Assembly (NCBI RefSeq): GCF_014235785.1
Contig: NZ_CP060137.1
Location: forward strand, 1,240,001 to 1,304,000
Reading direction: 5' to 3'
DNA: 64,000 bases
Source of the DNA: Bacillus sp. PAMC26568
Lineage (GTDB): Bacteria; Bacillota; Bacilli; Bacillales; Bacillaceae
A program made the translations under genes and the position numbers. Under the pieces are notes generated by a model. It did not search any database. It was not told the DNA's origin and was given only the letters and a program-made list of their open reading frames with translations. Every line of letters begins with the position of its first letter. Position 1 is the stretch's first letter. Below, piece by piece: positions 8,724 through 20,059 of the stretch.

Positions 8724-8884
8724 GTCCAGCTGCGGCGCCTAGCTCACTATGAAAAAGACAATTGCTCAGGAGAAGGCAAAAAGCGCCTTCTCCGGTTAAT
8801 TGACAATTGATCTTGAATGAGTCAATTAACCCTGGTCAATTCCTATATTCTTCGCGAGCTGACCAAGGCGCCTGCGCTTTTATT
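8724..8884. repeat. Bacillaceae-type palindromic intergenic element
   Basis: The ends are GTCCAGCTGCGGCGCC on the left and AAGGCGCCTGCGCTTTT on the right, a combination typical of dispersed palindromic repeats seen between genes in many Bacillaceae genomes. Inside are two nested hairpins: GGAGAAGGC / GCCTTCTCC (8769-8794) and GGTTAATTGAC / GTCAATTAACC. No ORF. It fills most of the 415-bp gap before bofC. Confidence 0.7.
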
Positions 8885-8926
8885 CTTGCCTTAAAGGTAA
8901 ATAGCTCATGATTTGGGGTGTATGTA

Positions 8927-9490
8927 ATGATGTCGTCTAAACGTTTACTGATTAGTGCCATTGCCTGCGTCATAGTCACATGGCTTTTCATAATTCCTTC
9001 TTTGAATGAAAAAGAATCCAAGGCATCTGAGAATGTTTCTGAAAAGGAAAATGAAGTCTATGAGGTAAGCGGTCCATTAACCGTTACAGTTGTTTTGGAA
9101 CGAATCTATCTTGATGGCGAAATCAGTGAAGAAGTAAAGACAGAAACCATTTTGGCAATGGAAGATTTCTGGGCTAAATATGAGGATTGGCAGTTAATTG
9201 ATCAGGACGATAAACAAATGATTTTCCAAAAAGAAGTAGATGATATTTCCCCATTACTTAAAGCGAACGGGTATTTTGGCATTTCATCAGAAGGTGTCTT
9301 TTCTATTTTTAACGGAAAGCCTGATGATGCCTCGGAAATTATTCAATCCTTTTTTCAGATTGATGTCAGGAAGCTGGAAACCCGAAAGCAAGATGAACTG
9401 CGCCAAGGCATACGCATCCAATCAAAAGATCAATATTTGCAGGTCATCGAATCTTATAAAGCTTATTCCTCTCCAGCAGATGTGAAATAG
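8927..9490 (+). CDS. bofC: Intercompartmental signalling protein BofC
   Basis: BofC is made in the forespore and exported to the intermembrane space. There it restrains the SpoIVB protease and so the timing of pro-sigma-K processing. The protein has an N-terminal signal or anchor segment (LLISAIACVIVTWLFIIPS), then a soluble region with VSGPLTVTVVLERIYLDGE and an acidic C-terminal domain. Position before ruvA matches B. subtilis. A GTG at 8918 lies within the ribosome binding site GGGGTG; the ATG at 8927 (or 8930) is preferred. About 187 residues. Confidence 0.9.
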   Translation: MMSSKRLLISAIACVIVTWLFIIPSLNEKESKASENVSEKENEVYEVSGPLTVTVVLERIYLDGEISEEVKTETILAMEDFWAKYEDWQLIDQDDKQMIFQKEVDDISPLLKANGYFGISSEGVFSIFNGKPDDASEIIQSFFQIDVRKLETRKQDELRQGIRIQSKDQYLQVIESYKAYSSPADVK

Positions 9491-9492
9491 TG

Positions 9493-9522
9493 AAAGCTAG
9501 TGCAAAAGCGCTGGCTTTTTCT
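9493..9522 (+). terminator. Intrinsic terminator of bofC
   Basis: AAAGCTAGTGC / GCGCTGGCTTT, 11 bp with G-U pairs and an AAAA loop, followed by TT and a T-rich stretch. Confidence 0.85.
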
Positions 9523-9602
9523 AATTTTTAATGATTATTACTACAGGCAGATGAACGAATTATGATACAATGAGGTACAGTTGTGAAGAGGTGAATAATG
9601 TT

Positions 9603-10211
9603 TTGATCGAATATATAAAAGGCTATATTGATTTTGTCACTCCCGAATACGTTGTCATTGACCACGGTGGCATCGGGTATCAGATACACACTCCTAATCC
9701 ATTCAGCTATCAGCGAAATCGTTCCGCGGAAGTGACGATTTATACATATCAGCACGTCAGAGAAGATATCCTCGCTTTATATGGTTTTCATACAAGAGAA
9801 GAAAAAGCTTTATTTATGAAACTGCTAAATGTAACAGGAATCGGGCCAAAAGGAGCGCTCGCCATTCTTGCTTCAGGGAATCCGTCACAAGTAGTCGGAG
9901 CCATTGAAAATGAAGACGAGAAGTTTCTTATCAAGTTTCCCGGTGTTGGCAAAAAAACAGCAAGGCAGATTATTCTTGATCTTAAAGGAAAACTTGCAGA
10001 CGTCGCAGGAGAGCTTGCTCCGGATCTTTTTACACATGAGAAATACGAGCAAAAAGAGACGACTTCAAGAGCGCTTAACGAAGCGCTTGAAGCCCTTAAA
10101 GTTCTAGGCTATGCTGAACGTGAGATTAATAAAGTGGTTCCGTCCTTAATGGAGGAAGATTTAACAACCGATCAGTATGTGAAAAAAGCTTTGCAAAAGC
10201 TATTAAAGTAA
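9603..10211 (+). CDS. ruvA: Holliday junction branch migration protein RuvA
   Basis: RuvA binds four-way junctions as a tetramer and loads the RuvB motor. The 202-residue protein has the N-terminal OB fold ([20 protein letters not shown]), two helix-hairpin-helix motifs ([13 protein letters not shown] and [13 protein letters not shown]) and the C-terminal RuvB-contact domain. The frame opens at 9570, but the TTG at 9603 gives the standard MIEYIKG start and lies nine bases after GAGGTG. It ends 11 bp before ruvB, forming an operon with it. Confidence 0.96.
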   Translation: MIEYIKGYIDFVTPEYVVIDHGGIGYQIHTPNPFSYQRNRSAEVTIYTYQHVREDILALYGFHTREEKALFMKLLNVTGIGPKGALAILASGNPSQVVGAIENEDEKFLIKFPGVGKKTARQIILDLKGKLADVAGELAPDLFTHEKYEQKETTSRALNEALEALKVLGYAEREINKVVPSLMEEDLTTDQYVKKALQKLLK

Positions 10212-10222
10212 GGTGATAAGAC

Positions 10223-11224
10223 ATGGATGAACGTCTTGTATCCAGTGAAGCCGAGTTAGATGAAGGTGCCATTGAGCTGAGTTTAAGGCCTCAAACACTT
10301 TCCCAATACATCGGTCAGGATAAAGTAAAAGAAAATCTGAAAGTTTTTATTGAGGCCGCTAAGCTCAGAAGCGAAACGCTTGATCATGTACTTTTATACG
10401 GTCCTCCAGGGCTTGGTAAAACCACACTCGCAACCATTATCGCGAATGAAATGGGCGTGAATATACGTACGACTTCAGGTCCTGCAATTGAAAGACCTGG
10501 AGACCTTGCTGCGATTTTAACAGCTCTTGAACCTGGAGATGTATTGTTTATTGATGAAATTCATCGCCTGCAGCGTTCAATTGAAGAGGTCTTATATCCG
10601 GCAATGGAAGACTTTTGTCTTGATATTGTGATTGGCAAAGGTTCGACAGCCCGTTCTGTCCGTCTTGATTTGCCGCCATTCACGCTAGTCGGTGCAACAA
10701 CAAGAGTCGGCTTGCTTACCGCCCCGCTCCGTGATCGTTTCGGTGTGCTCAGCAGACTCGAATATTATAATGAAAAGCAGCTTTCACACATTGTCGAGCG
10801 GACTGCTGATATATTAGGAATGGGCATGGAAAAAGAAGCCTCGCTGGAGCTAGCGAGAAGATCACGCGGGACACCGAGGATCGCGAACAGGTTATTAAGA
10901 CGGGTGCGTGATTTTGCCCAAGTGATTGGAGAAACGTCTATTTCAGGCAAGCTTGCAAACGAAGCACTTGAAAAACTGCAGGTAGATAAGCTTGGATTAG
11001 ATCATATAGACCATAAACTTTTAATGGGAATCATCGAAAAATTTAAGGGCGGTCCGGTCGGGATAGATACAATTTCTGCTACAATCGGCGAAGAATCTCA
11101 CACCATTGAAGATGTGTATGAGCCATATCTTTTGCAAATCGGTTTTATACAACGCACTCCTAGGGGTAGAATGGTAACGGAAGCAGTTTATCATCACTTT
11201 CATATGGAGGCTCCTGAACGATGA
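10223..11224 (+). CDS. ruvB: Holliday junction helicase RuvB
   Basis: This AAA+ ring ATPase drives branch migration with RuvA. The 333-residue protein shows Walker A ([11 protein letters not shown]), Walker B (IDEIHRL), sensor 1 (GATTR), the arginine finger region (APLRDRFG) and the C-terminal winged helix (RTPRGRM). The ATG has the weak site AAGGTGAT upstream. Its end overlaps the next small gene by 4 bp (ATGA), indicating coupling. Confidence 0.97.
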   Translation: MDERLVSSEAELDEGAIELSLRPQTLSQYIGQDKVKENLKVFIEAAKLRSETLDHVLLYGPPGLGKTTLATIIANEMGVNIRTTSGPAIERPGDLAAILTALEPGDVLFIDEIHRLQRSIEEVLYPAMEDFCLDIVIGKGSTARSVRLDLPPFTLVGATTRVGLLTAPLRDRFGVLSRLEYYNEKQLSHIVERTADILGMGMEKEASLELARRSRGTPRIANRLLRRVRDFAQVIGETSISGKLANEALEKLQVDKLGLDHIDHKLLMGIIEKFKGGPVGIDTISATIGEESHTIEDVYEPYLLQIGFIQRTPRGRMVTEAVYHHFHMEAPER

Positions 11225-11421
11225 CCCAATTTCCCAAAATTCTGATGATGATGGGCGCAGTTCTTTTTTTCGCAGGATTATTCATGCAGCTGATTGGCAG
11301 GCTGCCTGGTGATTTTGTCTTTAAAAAGGGAACTACAACTTTTTATTTTCCAATTGTTACATCGATCGTGATCAGCATATTGCTGACCATTTTGTTTAAT
11401 GTATTTGGACGATTTAAATAA
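11221..11421 (+). CDS. DUF2905 family small membrane protein
   Basis: 66 residues with two predicted membrane helices ([20 protein letters not shown] and [20 protein letters not shown]) joined by [14 protein letters not shown], the conserved GRLPGD motif of DUF2905. Function is unknown. The start codon overlaps the ruvB stop (ATGA), so it is co-translated with ruvB; family members are common at this position in Bacillaceae. Confidence 0.85.
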   Translation: MTQFPKILMMMGAVLFFAGLFMQLIGRLPGDFVFKKGTTTFYFPIVTSIVISILLTILFNVFGRFK

Positions 11422-11453
11422 GGATTTTGCACAATAGAAAAGGTGAAAAAACA

Positions 11454-13747
<2,294 letters not shown>

Positions 13748-13768
13748 CCGCTGAAAGGGGTGAAAAAT

Positions 13769-14053
13769 ATGGAACTATTGACTACGGTTGGACCGTTAAT
13801 CTTAATGTTTGCGATTTTCTACTTTTTATTGATTCGTCCACAGCAGAAACAGCAGAAGAAAGTGCGTGAAATGCAGGACAGTCTTTCAAAAGGCGACAAA
13901 ATCGTAACGATTGGCGGCCTTCATGGCATTGTTGATTCAATCGACGAAGAAAAAGTCATTGTAAAAGCTGGTGACGGATCTCGTTTGACATTTGAACGCC
14001 GCGCAATTCGCGATGTTGTTGAGCAAAATGGAATCAACATGGAAAAAGCCTAA
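13769..14053 (+). CDS. yajC: Preprotein translocase accessory subunit YajC
   Basis: A 94-residue protein with one N-terminal membrane helix (TVGPLILMFAIFYFLLIRPQQKQQKK) and a small cytoplasmic domain containing GDKIVTIGGLHGIVDSIDE. YajC associates with SecDF and YidC; its exact role is not known. The ATG at 13769 follows GAAAGGGGTG. secDF is encoded 3.6 kb downstream, the order typical of Bacillus. Confidence 0.93.
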   Translation: MELLTTVGPLILMFAIFYFLLIRPQQKQQKKVREMQDSLSKGDKIVTIGGLHGIVDSIDEEKVIVKAGDGSRLTFERRAIRDVVEQNGINMEKA

Positions 14054-14069
14054 TTACATAAGGCAAAGA

Positions 14070-14100
14070 AAAAAGCGTCATTTTAGACGCTTTTTATTTT
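14070..14100 (+). terminator. Intrinsic terminator of yajC
   Basis: AAAAAGCGTC / GACGCTTTTT around a 6-nt loop, followed by A/T-rich sequence with T residues. Confidence 0.9.
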
Positions 14101-14113
14101 GAATTCTTCAAAA

Positions 14114-14152
14114 TAGAAAAAGGGTGATCAAAAATAGATCACCCTTTTTCTA
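14114..14152. terminator. Second, bidirectional terminator between yajC and yrzE
   Basis: A perfect 16-bp stem (TAGAAAAAGGGTGATC and its complement) with a 7-nt loop. It is A-rich on one side and T-rich on the other, so it can work both ways. The stop codon of the minus-strand yrzE lies within the right arm. Confidence 0.9.
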
Positions 14153-14530
14153 TTTATGTGACCCTGATAAATTTACCCCGATGACTCCACCAAGCATGGC
14201 GATCGCTAGAAATCCGCCGTGATACATCGTTTGCTCCATTGTAAATGTTTTTCCATAACCTAAAAACTGAAATAAAAAGATGATTAATGTATAGAGAAGA
14301 GCTGTTGTGCCTCCTATCAGCCATCCGCGTTCCTTTCCTTTGCCTCCTGCAATAAATCCTCCAATGAATACAGCTAAAAACGACAGTCCAACAATAAACC
14401 AGGTGATGGATGTCTCTGTTAAACTGGTGAATTTGAGAAGTATAGAAAACAGTAAACTAGTGACAAGAGCTAAAATTAAAATACTTGATAACCCATAGAG
14501 TATGGCTTTTCCCCATCTTCGCGTCTCGAT
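14150..14530 (-). CDS. yrzE: TIGR04086-type membrane protein YrzE with a non-canonical start codon
   Basis: The minus strand reads without interruption as a four-helix membrane protein: (IE)TRRWGKAILYGLSS ... FSILLKFTSLTETSITWF ... FIGGFIAGGKGKERGWLIGG ... FLFQFLGYGKTF ... HGGFLAIAMLGGVIGVNL. This matches the YrzE family found beside yajC in Bacillus; function is unknown. In frame, a TAG stop lies four codons before ATT, and no ATG, GTG or TTG occurs before the late ATG in TFTMEQ. The strong ribosome binding site GGAGGAGGAG is followed by ATTGCA and then ATC. I take ATC at 14530 as start (126 residues); ATT at 14536 is the alternative. A mutated start is also possible. Confidence 0.75.
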   Translation of the reverse strand: METRRWGKAILYGLSSILILALVTSLLFSILLKFTSLTETSITWFIVGLSFLAVFIGGFIAGGKGKERGWLIGGTTALLYTLIIFLFQFLGYGKTFTMEQTMYHGGFLAIAMLGGVIGVNLSGSHK

Positions 14531-14536
14531 TGCAAT

Positions 14537-14826
14537 CTCCTCCTCCTACCAATAAATCTTATCAGCTTGTTTTTGCTCGTCTTATTACAATCCTATTCAC
14601 TTCATAAAAAAATAGAATCTAATTTGTCTTACAGGAAGGCTGTTCGCAAAGATTCTTGTTTTCATGGAGGACTTTTCCGTGACTACCATTAGGGATTAGC
14701 TCTTTTCTAACATTGAATTTTTCACAGCAAATACGATTGAAAAATTGATGTTTTAAAAAAGAGACTACATGAAAATGATATATCCGTTCAAAATAAAACT
14801 ATCTATGAAGCAAAGGAGGCCATGTG
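14537..14826. other. Intergenic region between yrzE and yrbG
   Basis: Divergent region of about 290 bp. It holds the leader of yrzE at its left end, a short dispersed-repeat copy at 14637-14665 (GGCTGTTCGCAAAGATTCTTG) and the site GGAGG for yrbG. No ORF or clear promoter was recognised. Confidence 0.5.
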
Positions 14827-15477
14827 ATGGAAGAAAATTTAATCATAATGGCTCGAACGATCTTTTTATATGTGCTGATCGTCATTATTTTCAGACTGAT
14901 GGGAAAGCGGGAAATTGGTGAATTAAGCATTCTTGATCTTGTTGTCTTTTTAATGATTGCCGAAATGGCTGTCATGGCAATAGAAAATACAAATGATCCT
15001 TTGATACATACAATAATTCCGATGTTTCTGCTGCTTGGTATTCAGATAGGACTGGCTTACCTTTCGCTCAAAAACCAAAAGTTTAGAAAGGTGCTGGACG
15101 GAAGTCCGACGATCATCATTGATAGAGGCAAGATTAACGAACATGCGATGAAAACCCAGCGATACAATTTTGATGATTTGATGACACAGCTCAGGGACAA
15201 AGAGATCAATGATATTAGAGAAGTGGATTTTGCCATTCTCGAACCCTCTGGAAAGCTTTCAGTAATCAAAAAAGATGAAAAAAATGAAGAACAAGAGCTG
15301 CAGCTGCCGCTGATTATAGATGGATTGATTCAGGAAGAAAACTTATTCAGAATTGAAAAAACCAATCTATGGCTTAGACAGCAGCTGAGAGATCTAGGTT
15401 ATTCAGACATAAAAAATATATCCTTTTGCACACATAATAAAGGTGCATTTTTTATCGACTTAAAGGAAGAAAAATAA
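14827..15477 (+). CDS. yrbG: DUF421 family membrane protein YrbG
   Basis: 216 residues: three N-terminal membrane helices (about 5-25, 30-50, 58-78) with the conserved GKREIGELSILDLVVFLMIAE segment, then a soluble YetF-like domain (DGSPTIIIDRGKINEHAMK ... DLMTQLRDKEINDIREVDFAILE). Several DUF421 proteins in Bacillus have sporulation links, but no reaction is known. The ATG at 14827 follows GGAGG; a GTG three bases earlier is less well spaced. Its stop codon directly abuts that of the convergent spoVB. Confidence 0.88.
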   Translation: MEENLIIMARTIFLYVLIVIIFRLMGKREIGELSILDLVVFLMIAEMAVMAIENTNDPLIHTIIPMFLLLGIQIGLAYLSLKNQKFRKVLDGSPTIIIDRGKINEHAMKTQRYNFDDLMTQLRDKEINDIREVDFAILEPSGKLSVIKKDEKNEEQELQLPLIIDGLIQEENLFRIEKTNLWLRQQLRDLGYSDIKNISFCTHNKGAFFIDLKEEK

Positions 15478-17046
15478 TCATTTACTGCGGGGGACAAAAT
15501 AAGAAAGATAGATTCCTGCAAATGGAATTCTCCTGATTTCTTCTTTTTGGATCAGCCGGAAACCAACTAACAGAATACCATAGACGGTAAATGTAAATAT
15601 GACAGATATGATGAGATTTAAGCCGGTGCCAAGGGAAAGCAGCGGATAGAAATAATAACCGGCAGCGGCTGTGATGATCATAGTTAAAATACATCGTGCA
15701 TATTCACCAATCCGAATGGTCAATGAAATCACTTTCATGACTGTTGCCAAATGCAGCAAAGTGACAAGCATGATTCCTGCTACGATTGCAAGTGCTGCGC
15801 CCATGATGCCTAATGAAGGACGAGTTGCTAAAAGAAAAATCAGCGCTGTCTTAATGGCAGAGCCGATAAAACTATTAATCATCGCCGCCTTTGCAAGATT
15901 AAGCGCCTGCAATACAGCCTGCAAGGGTCCCTGAAAATAATAAAAGATAAAAAACGGCGCCATCACCTGCACAAACATAGCTGCGTGGCTATTGCCGTAC
16001 ATAACGGTCATCATCGGTTTGGCGTAGATATATAAAATAACAACGGCAAAACCCCCTGTAACTAAAGACAGCCGAAAAGCCTGCTGCAGTCTGTGCTGAA
16101 CGACATTGAGCTTATTTTGAGCCATTGCTTCACTGATTGCGGGAACAAGCGCTGTTGACAAGGAGTATGTAATAAAAGATGGGAGCATAAGCAGAGGAAG
16201 TGCATACCCCGTTAATTCACCGTATTGCTTCGTCGCCATCGTTGCTGTGAATCCTGCAATTGCAAGGCTTTGTGCGACAACAATAGGCTCAAAAAACCAT
16301 GCAATTGAACCAATCATTCTGCTCCCTGTTGTAGGCAAAGCGATGCTCATTAGATTTTGGAACGTATCTTTTCCATCATGAAGTGACTTGAAAAATTTTC
16401 TTCTGATTCTAAATTTCTTTTTCATCTTGAACATGGAGAATAAATAGATGAGAGAAATTAGTTCCCCTACAACTGCTGAAGCCATTGCACCTGCTGCGGC
16501 GTATTCAATTCCATATGGGAGGAATGTCTTTGTGAAAACAGCAATCAGTGAGATCCGGACGATTTGCTCCAGCACCTGTGAAATCGCGGCAGGTCTCATA
16601 TTTTGTTTTCCCTGAAAGTATCCTCTTAGCACGGATGATATTGCTATAATCGGAACAACAGGACTAATGGCCAGTAAGGGATACAGAGTTCTCGGATCTG
16701 TCAGCAGCGAATTTGATAAATATGGAGCAAGCAGGATGATGGCCGGAGTGAATAATAGACTCAATGCTCCGGTTATGGCAAGTGATACAACCAGAATTTT
16801 TTTTATTTTTCGATGGTTTCCTTCTGCCTCTGCTTCTGCGACTAATTTTGAGATGGCAACCGGCAAACCGAATTGAGTAATTGTAATAATTAAAACCAAT
16901 GTAGGCATTGCCATCATATATAAGCCAACGCCTTCTTCCCCGATAAAACGTGCCACAACAATTCGATTAATAAAGCCCAGAACTCTTGTAATCAGACCGG
17001 CAGCTATTAATATAATTGTTCCCTGTAAAAATGTTTGCTTTGACAT
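15478..17046 (-). CDS. spoVB: Stage V sporulation protein B, lipid flippase family
   Basis: A 522-residue polytopic protein with about 14 predicted membrane segments, belonging to the MVF/MATE-like polysaccharide exporter family (FLQGTIILIAAGLITRVLGFINRIVVARFIGEEGVGLY at the N-terminus in family layout). SpoVB is required for spore cortex synthesis and is thought to flip lipid-linked cortex precursors in the mother cell. Position between yrbG and comN matches B. subtilis. No terminator separates it from the convergent yrbG; their stop codons touch. Confidence 0.93.
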   Translation of the reverse strand: MSKQTFLQGTIILIAAGLITRVLGFINRIVVARFIGEEGVGLYMMAMPTLVLIITITQFGLPVAISKLVAEAEAEGNHRKIKKILVVSLAITGALSLLFTPAIILLAPYLSNSLLTDPRTLYPLLAISPVVPIIAISSVLRGYFQGKQNMRPAAISQVLEQIVRISLIAVFTKTFLPYGIEYAAAGAMASAVVGELISLIYLFSMFKMKKKFRIRRKFFKSLHDGKDTFQNLMSIALPTTGSRMIGSIAWFFEPIVVAQSLAIAGFTATMATKQYGELTGYALPLLMLPSFITYSLSTALVPAISEAMAQNKLNVVQHRLQQAFRLSLVTGGFAVVILYIYAKPMMTVMYGNSHAAMFVQVMAPFFIFYYFQGPLQAVLQALNLAKAAMINSFIGSAIKTALIFLLATRPSLGIMGAALAIVAGIMLVTLLHLATVMKVISLTIRIGEYARCILTMIITAAAGYYFYPLLSLGTGLNLIISVIFTFTVYGILLVGFRLIQKEEIRRIPFAGIYLSYFVPRSK

Positions 17047-17149
17047 GGCTTTCCCTGCCTTCTCAAATAGCTTGTAATCATATACAATTACTATATGCGC
17101 TATGAATGGCCAAGCATGACAAGTATGTTCAAGCAGCGGCTTTGAAAAT

Positions 17150-17245
17150 GGCTGTTTTCGGATAGATTGTTGTTATTCGTAATAAGACTCATTCACGTCT
17201 ATAGGCGGGTTTCGTGAACTTTAATTAACCCTGACATAACGATCG
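17150..17245. repeat. Dispersed intergenic repeat, copy B
   Basis: Begins GGCTGTTTTCGGATAGATTG and shares the ordered blocks TTCGTAATAAG, ACGTCTATA, GGGTTTCGTG and ATAACG with 1889-1980. It lies between spoVB and comN and has no gene. Confidence 0.65.
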
Positions 17246-17335
17246 AAAGGACTAAATACGATTGAAAAAAAACAACAATGAAAGAGCCTGAAAAATAAAT
17301 GATCCGACAAATGTTAAATGAAGGAGCGTGTCTTG

Positions 17336-17629
17336 ATGGAAAAGGATGCAATTGAAAAATATCGCCATCACGTAAAGCCCGCACTAGTCAGTAAGGTTGA
17401 AGAATTCAAAATCCTTGATTATGGCGAGGTGACAGAAGAAGAGCTTTGGAATTTCCTAAGAAATAAAAAATGGAAAAAAAAGAATGAACTAATGGTTTAC
17501 GAAATGGTCGCAGATATCATGTCCATCAAGGCCAATGAATTTATGACATTTGCTACGATTCAGTCCTATAAGTCGGGAAGCTGGTTTGAAAGTGAAGAAG
17601 GCAAAAAGCTGGGCATACAAGAAGGTTAA
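17336..17629 (+). CDS. comN: Post-transcriptional regulator ComN (YrzD)
   Basis: A 97-residue soluble protein with no membrane segment, matching ComN of Bacillus in position and in the central run LWNFLRNKKWKKKNELMVYEM. In B. subtilis ComN promotes accumulation of the comE operon mRNA and is drawn to division sites by DivIVA. The start used is the ATG at 17336, nine bases after AGGAG; an upstream in-frame ATG at 17318 precedes the ribosome binding site and is rejected. Confidence 0.85.
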   Translation: MEKDAIEKYRHHVKPALVSKVEEFKILDYGEVTEEELWNFLRNKKWKKKNELMVYEMVADIMSIKANEFMTFATIQSYKSGSWFESEEGKKLGIQEG

Positions 17630-17666
17630 TACATATTGAACGGTTTTTTTCTAAGGAGGAAACAAC

Positions 17667-19916
17667 ATGGTAAAAAAAGGACGCATTATTGCTTTTTTCT
17701 TACTCGTCCTTTGCGTAGGGAGTTTGATTGGAGCTTTTGGAAACAAAGCTGCAGATAATATTTTGCTTGGTCTTGATCTTCAGGGCGGGTTTGAAATTCT
17801 TTATGACGTAAAGCCTGCGAATGAAGGCGATAAAATTGACCGCAATGCACTTGTCAGTACAGTTAATGCTCTTCAAAAGAGAGCAAATGTGCTTGGCGTA
17901 AGCGAACCAAATATTCAAATTGAAGGTGAAAATAGGATCAGGGTTCAGCTGGCAGGCGTAAAGGATCAAAATCAGGCAAGGGAGATCCTCTCTACTCAGG
18001 CTGAACTGACATTCCGTGATGTAAACGATAAAGTCATGATGAATGGTTCTGATCTAGTGGAAGGTGCATCAAAACAAGCATTTGATCCGGATACACAGGA
18101 ACCAATTGTAGCAGTTAAACTGAAGGATGCTGCGAAGTTTAAAAACGTAACAGAGCAAATATTAGCGATGCAGCCTGAAAACCAGCTTGTCATCTGGCTG
18201 GATTATCAAGAAGGTGACTCATATAAAAAAGAAGTCACGAAGGAATCGCCTAAATTTTTATCAAATCCGAGTGTTAGAGAAGTATTTAATACTACAGACG
18301 TAACCATTACAGGGCAGTTTACTTTAGAAGAAGCGAAGGATTTGGCAAATTTGCTTAATGCAGGTTCGCTTCCTGTTAAACTTGATGAAACGTATTCAAC
18401 TTCTGTAGGAGCACAATTTGGAGAAGAAGCTCTTCAGAAAACGGTGCTTGCAGGAGCTATAGGTATTGGTTTCATTTTCTTGTTTATGCTCTATTTCTAT
18501 CGTTTGCCTGGATTTATTGCTATAGTTACTTTAAGCGCATATCTTTATGTTGTCCTTCAAGTCTTTGATTGGATGAATGGCGTTTTAACACTTCCTGGAA
18601 TTGCTGCCTTGATTCTGGGAGTTGGGATGGCAGTTGATGCTAATATCATTACATACGAGAGAATTAAAGAGGAGATAAAACTCGGCAAGTCGATCAGATC
18701 TGCCTACAGAGCGGGAAACCGCCGGTCATTCACTACGATTTTCGATGCGAACATCACTACGATGCTTGCAGGCGGTGTGCTGTTTTTCTTCGGAACAAGT
18801 GCGGTTAAAGGTTTCGCAACCAGCCTTGTTTTGAGCATCCTTGTCAGCTTTTTGACCTCGGTTTTCTTAAGCAGAATCTTGCTTGGACTATTGGTGGAAA
18901 GCAAATGGCTAGATAAAAAACCTGGATATTTTGGCGTAAATAAAAAAGACATAATTGATTTAAGCAAATCAACAGAAGATATTGACGCGCCTACTAAGTT
19001 TGATAAAGTAGACTTCGTTAAGCACCGGAAAAAATTCTTTGCTTTCTCGGGAGTTCTGCTTGCTGTTGGAGTTGTTCTTCTTCTTGTCTTTAGATTGAAT
19101 CTTGGTATTGATTTTTCAAGCGGAACACGCATTGAGATCGGATCGGAAAAGGCATTAACAGCTGAAGAAATTGAATCAGAGCTTGCAAATCTTGATCTTG
19201 AGGCAAAAGATATCGTTTTATCCGGAAATCAAAATCAAATTGCAGTAGCCCGGTTTATCGGTGTGCTCGATAAAGGTGAGATAGCTGAAGTAAAAGAACA
19301 TTTTATTGAAAAATATGGAAAAGAACCAAGTGTAAGTACTGTTTCGTCTACAGTTGGAAAAGAATTGGCCAGAAATGCGATGTATGGTGTTTTAATCGCA
19401 TCACTTGGGATCATCATTTATGTTTCCTTGCGATTTGAATATAAAATGGCTTTAGCAGCTGTTATTGCCCTGCTTTATGACGCTTTCTTTATTATCGCGT
19501 TCTTCAGCATTACACGTCTTGAGGTAGATGTTACGTTCATAGCAGCGGTACTGACAATTATCGGCTACTCTATTAATGACACGATTGTCACCTTTGACCG
19601 GATCCGTGAGCTCTATAAAAAAACAAAAGTGAAAACGTATGATGATTTGAAATCCATCGTGAACCGCAGCTTGCAGCAGACGTTTACCCGCTCGGTAAAT
19701 ACTGTTCTAACCGTTGTTTTCTGCGTCATTGCACTAATGATATTCGGAAGCGAGTCCATTCGAAACTTCTCAATTGCCTTGCTTGTAGGATTAATTTCAG
19801 GTGCATACTCCTCTTTATTTATAGCTGCACAGCTATGGATGATCTGGAAGTGGAAAGAGATTAAAAAGAAGAGCACGATGAAAAAAGTTCAAGATAATGA
19901 CGAGCCAATCGTATAA
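17667..19916 (+). CDS. secDF: Protein translocase subunit SecDF (fused)
   Basis: SecD and SecF are fused in one 749-residue, roughly 12-helix protein, the usual form in Bacillus. It uses the proton gradient to pull secreted proteins out of SecYEG. The SecD half has LGLDLQGGFEILYDV and GVGMAVDANIITYERIKEE; the SecF half, from about residue 450, has LNLGIDFSSGTRIEI and TIIGYSINDTIVTFDRIREL. The ATG follows AAGGAGG. The gene stands alone between comN and a downstream terminator. Confidence 0.97.
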   Translation: MVKKGRIIAFFLLVLCVGSLIGAFGNKAADNILLGLDLQGGFEILYDVKPANEGDKIDRNALVSTVNALQKRANVLGVSEPNIQIEGENRIRVQLAGVKDQNQAREILSTQAELTFRDVNDKVMMNGSDLVEGASKQAFDPDTQEPIVAVKLKDAAKFKNVTEQILAMQPENQLVIWLDYQEGDSYKKEVTKESPKFLSNPSVREVFNTTDVTITGQFTLEEAKDLANLLNAGSLPVKLDETYSTSVGAQFGEEALQKTVLAGAIGIGFIFLFMLYFYRLPGFIAIVTLSAYLYVVLQVFDWMNGVLTLPGIAALILGVGMAVDANIITYERIKEEIKLGKSIRSAYRAGNRRSFTTIFDANITTMLAGGVLFFFGTSAVKGFATSLVLSILVSFLTSVFLSRILLGLLVESKWLDKKPGYFGVNKKDIIDLSKSTEDIDAPTKFDKVDFVKHRKKFFAFSGVLLAVGVVLLLVFRLNLGIDFSSGTRIEIGSEKALTAEEIESELANLDLEAKDIVLSGNQNQIAVARFIGVLDKGEIAEVKEHFIEKYGKEPSVSTVSSTVGKELARNAMYGVLIASLGIIIYVSLRFEYKMALAAVIALLYDAFFIIAFFSITRLEVDVTFIAAVLTIIGYSINDTIVTFDRIRELYKKTKVKTYDDLKSIVNRSLQQTFTRSVNTVLTVVFCVIALMIFGSESIRNFSIALLVGLISGAYSSLFIAAQLWMIWKWKEIKKKSTMKKVQDNDEPIV

Positions 19917-19921
19917 AAGGG

Positions 19922-19947
19922 AAAACCGCGAGCAATCGCGGTTTTTC
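19922..19947 (+). terminator. Intrinsic terminator of secDF
   Basis: AAAACCGCGA / TCGCGGTTTT around a GCAA tetraloop, followed by T residues. Confidence 0.92.
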
Positions 19948-20059
19948 TATATTTCCGCAATTCTTTCTCCTCGTATGGATATCATAATAAAAGCCAAATG
20001 TTTTGCAATTTAAGAGAAGAGGGTAAAAAATTTGTAAATAAATAAGAGGGGGAAAAAAG

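Noticed and set aside
14307..14498. Plus-strand 63-codon frame
   Set aside because: It is antisense to the membrane gene yrzE, which has the convincing protein sequence and ribosome binding site.
18704..19132. A 142-codon antisense frame in secDF
   Set aside because: No ribosome binding site and fully inside a highly conserved gene.
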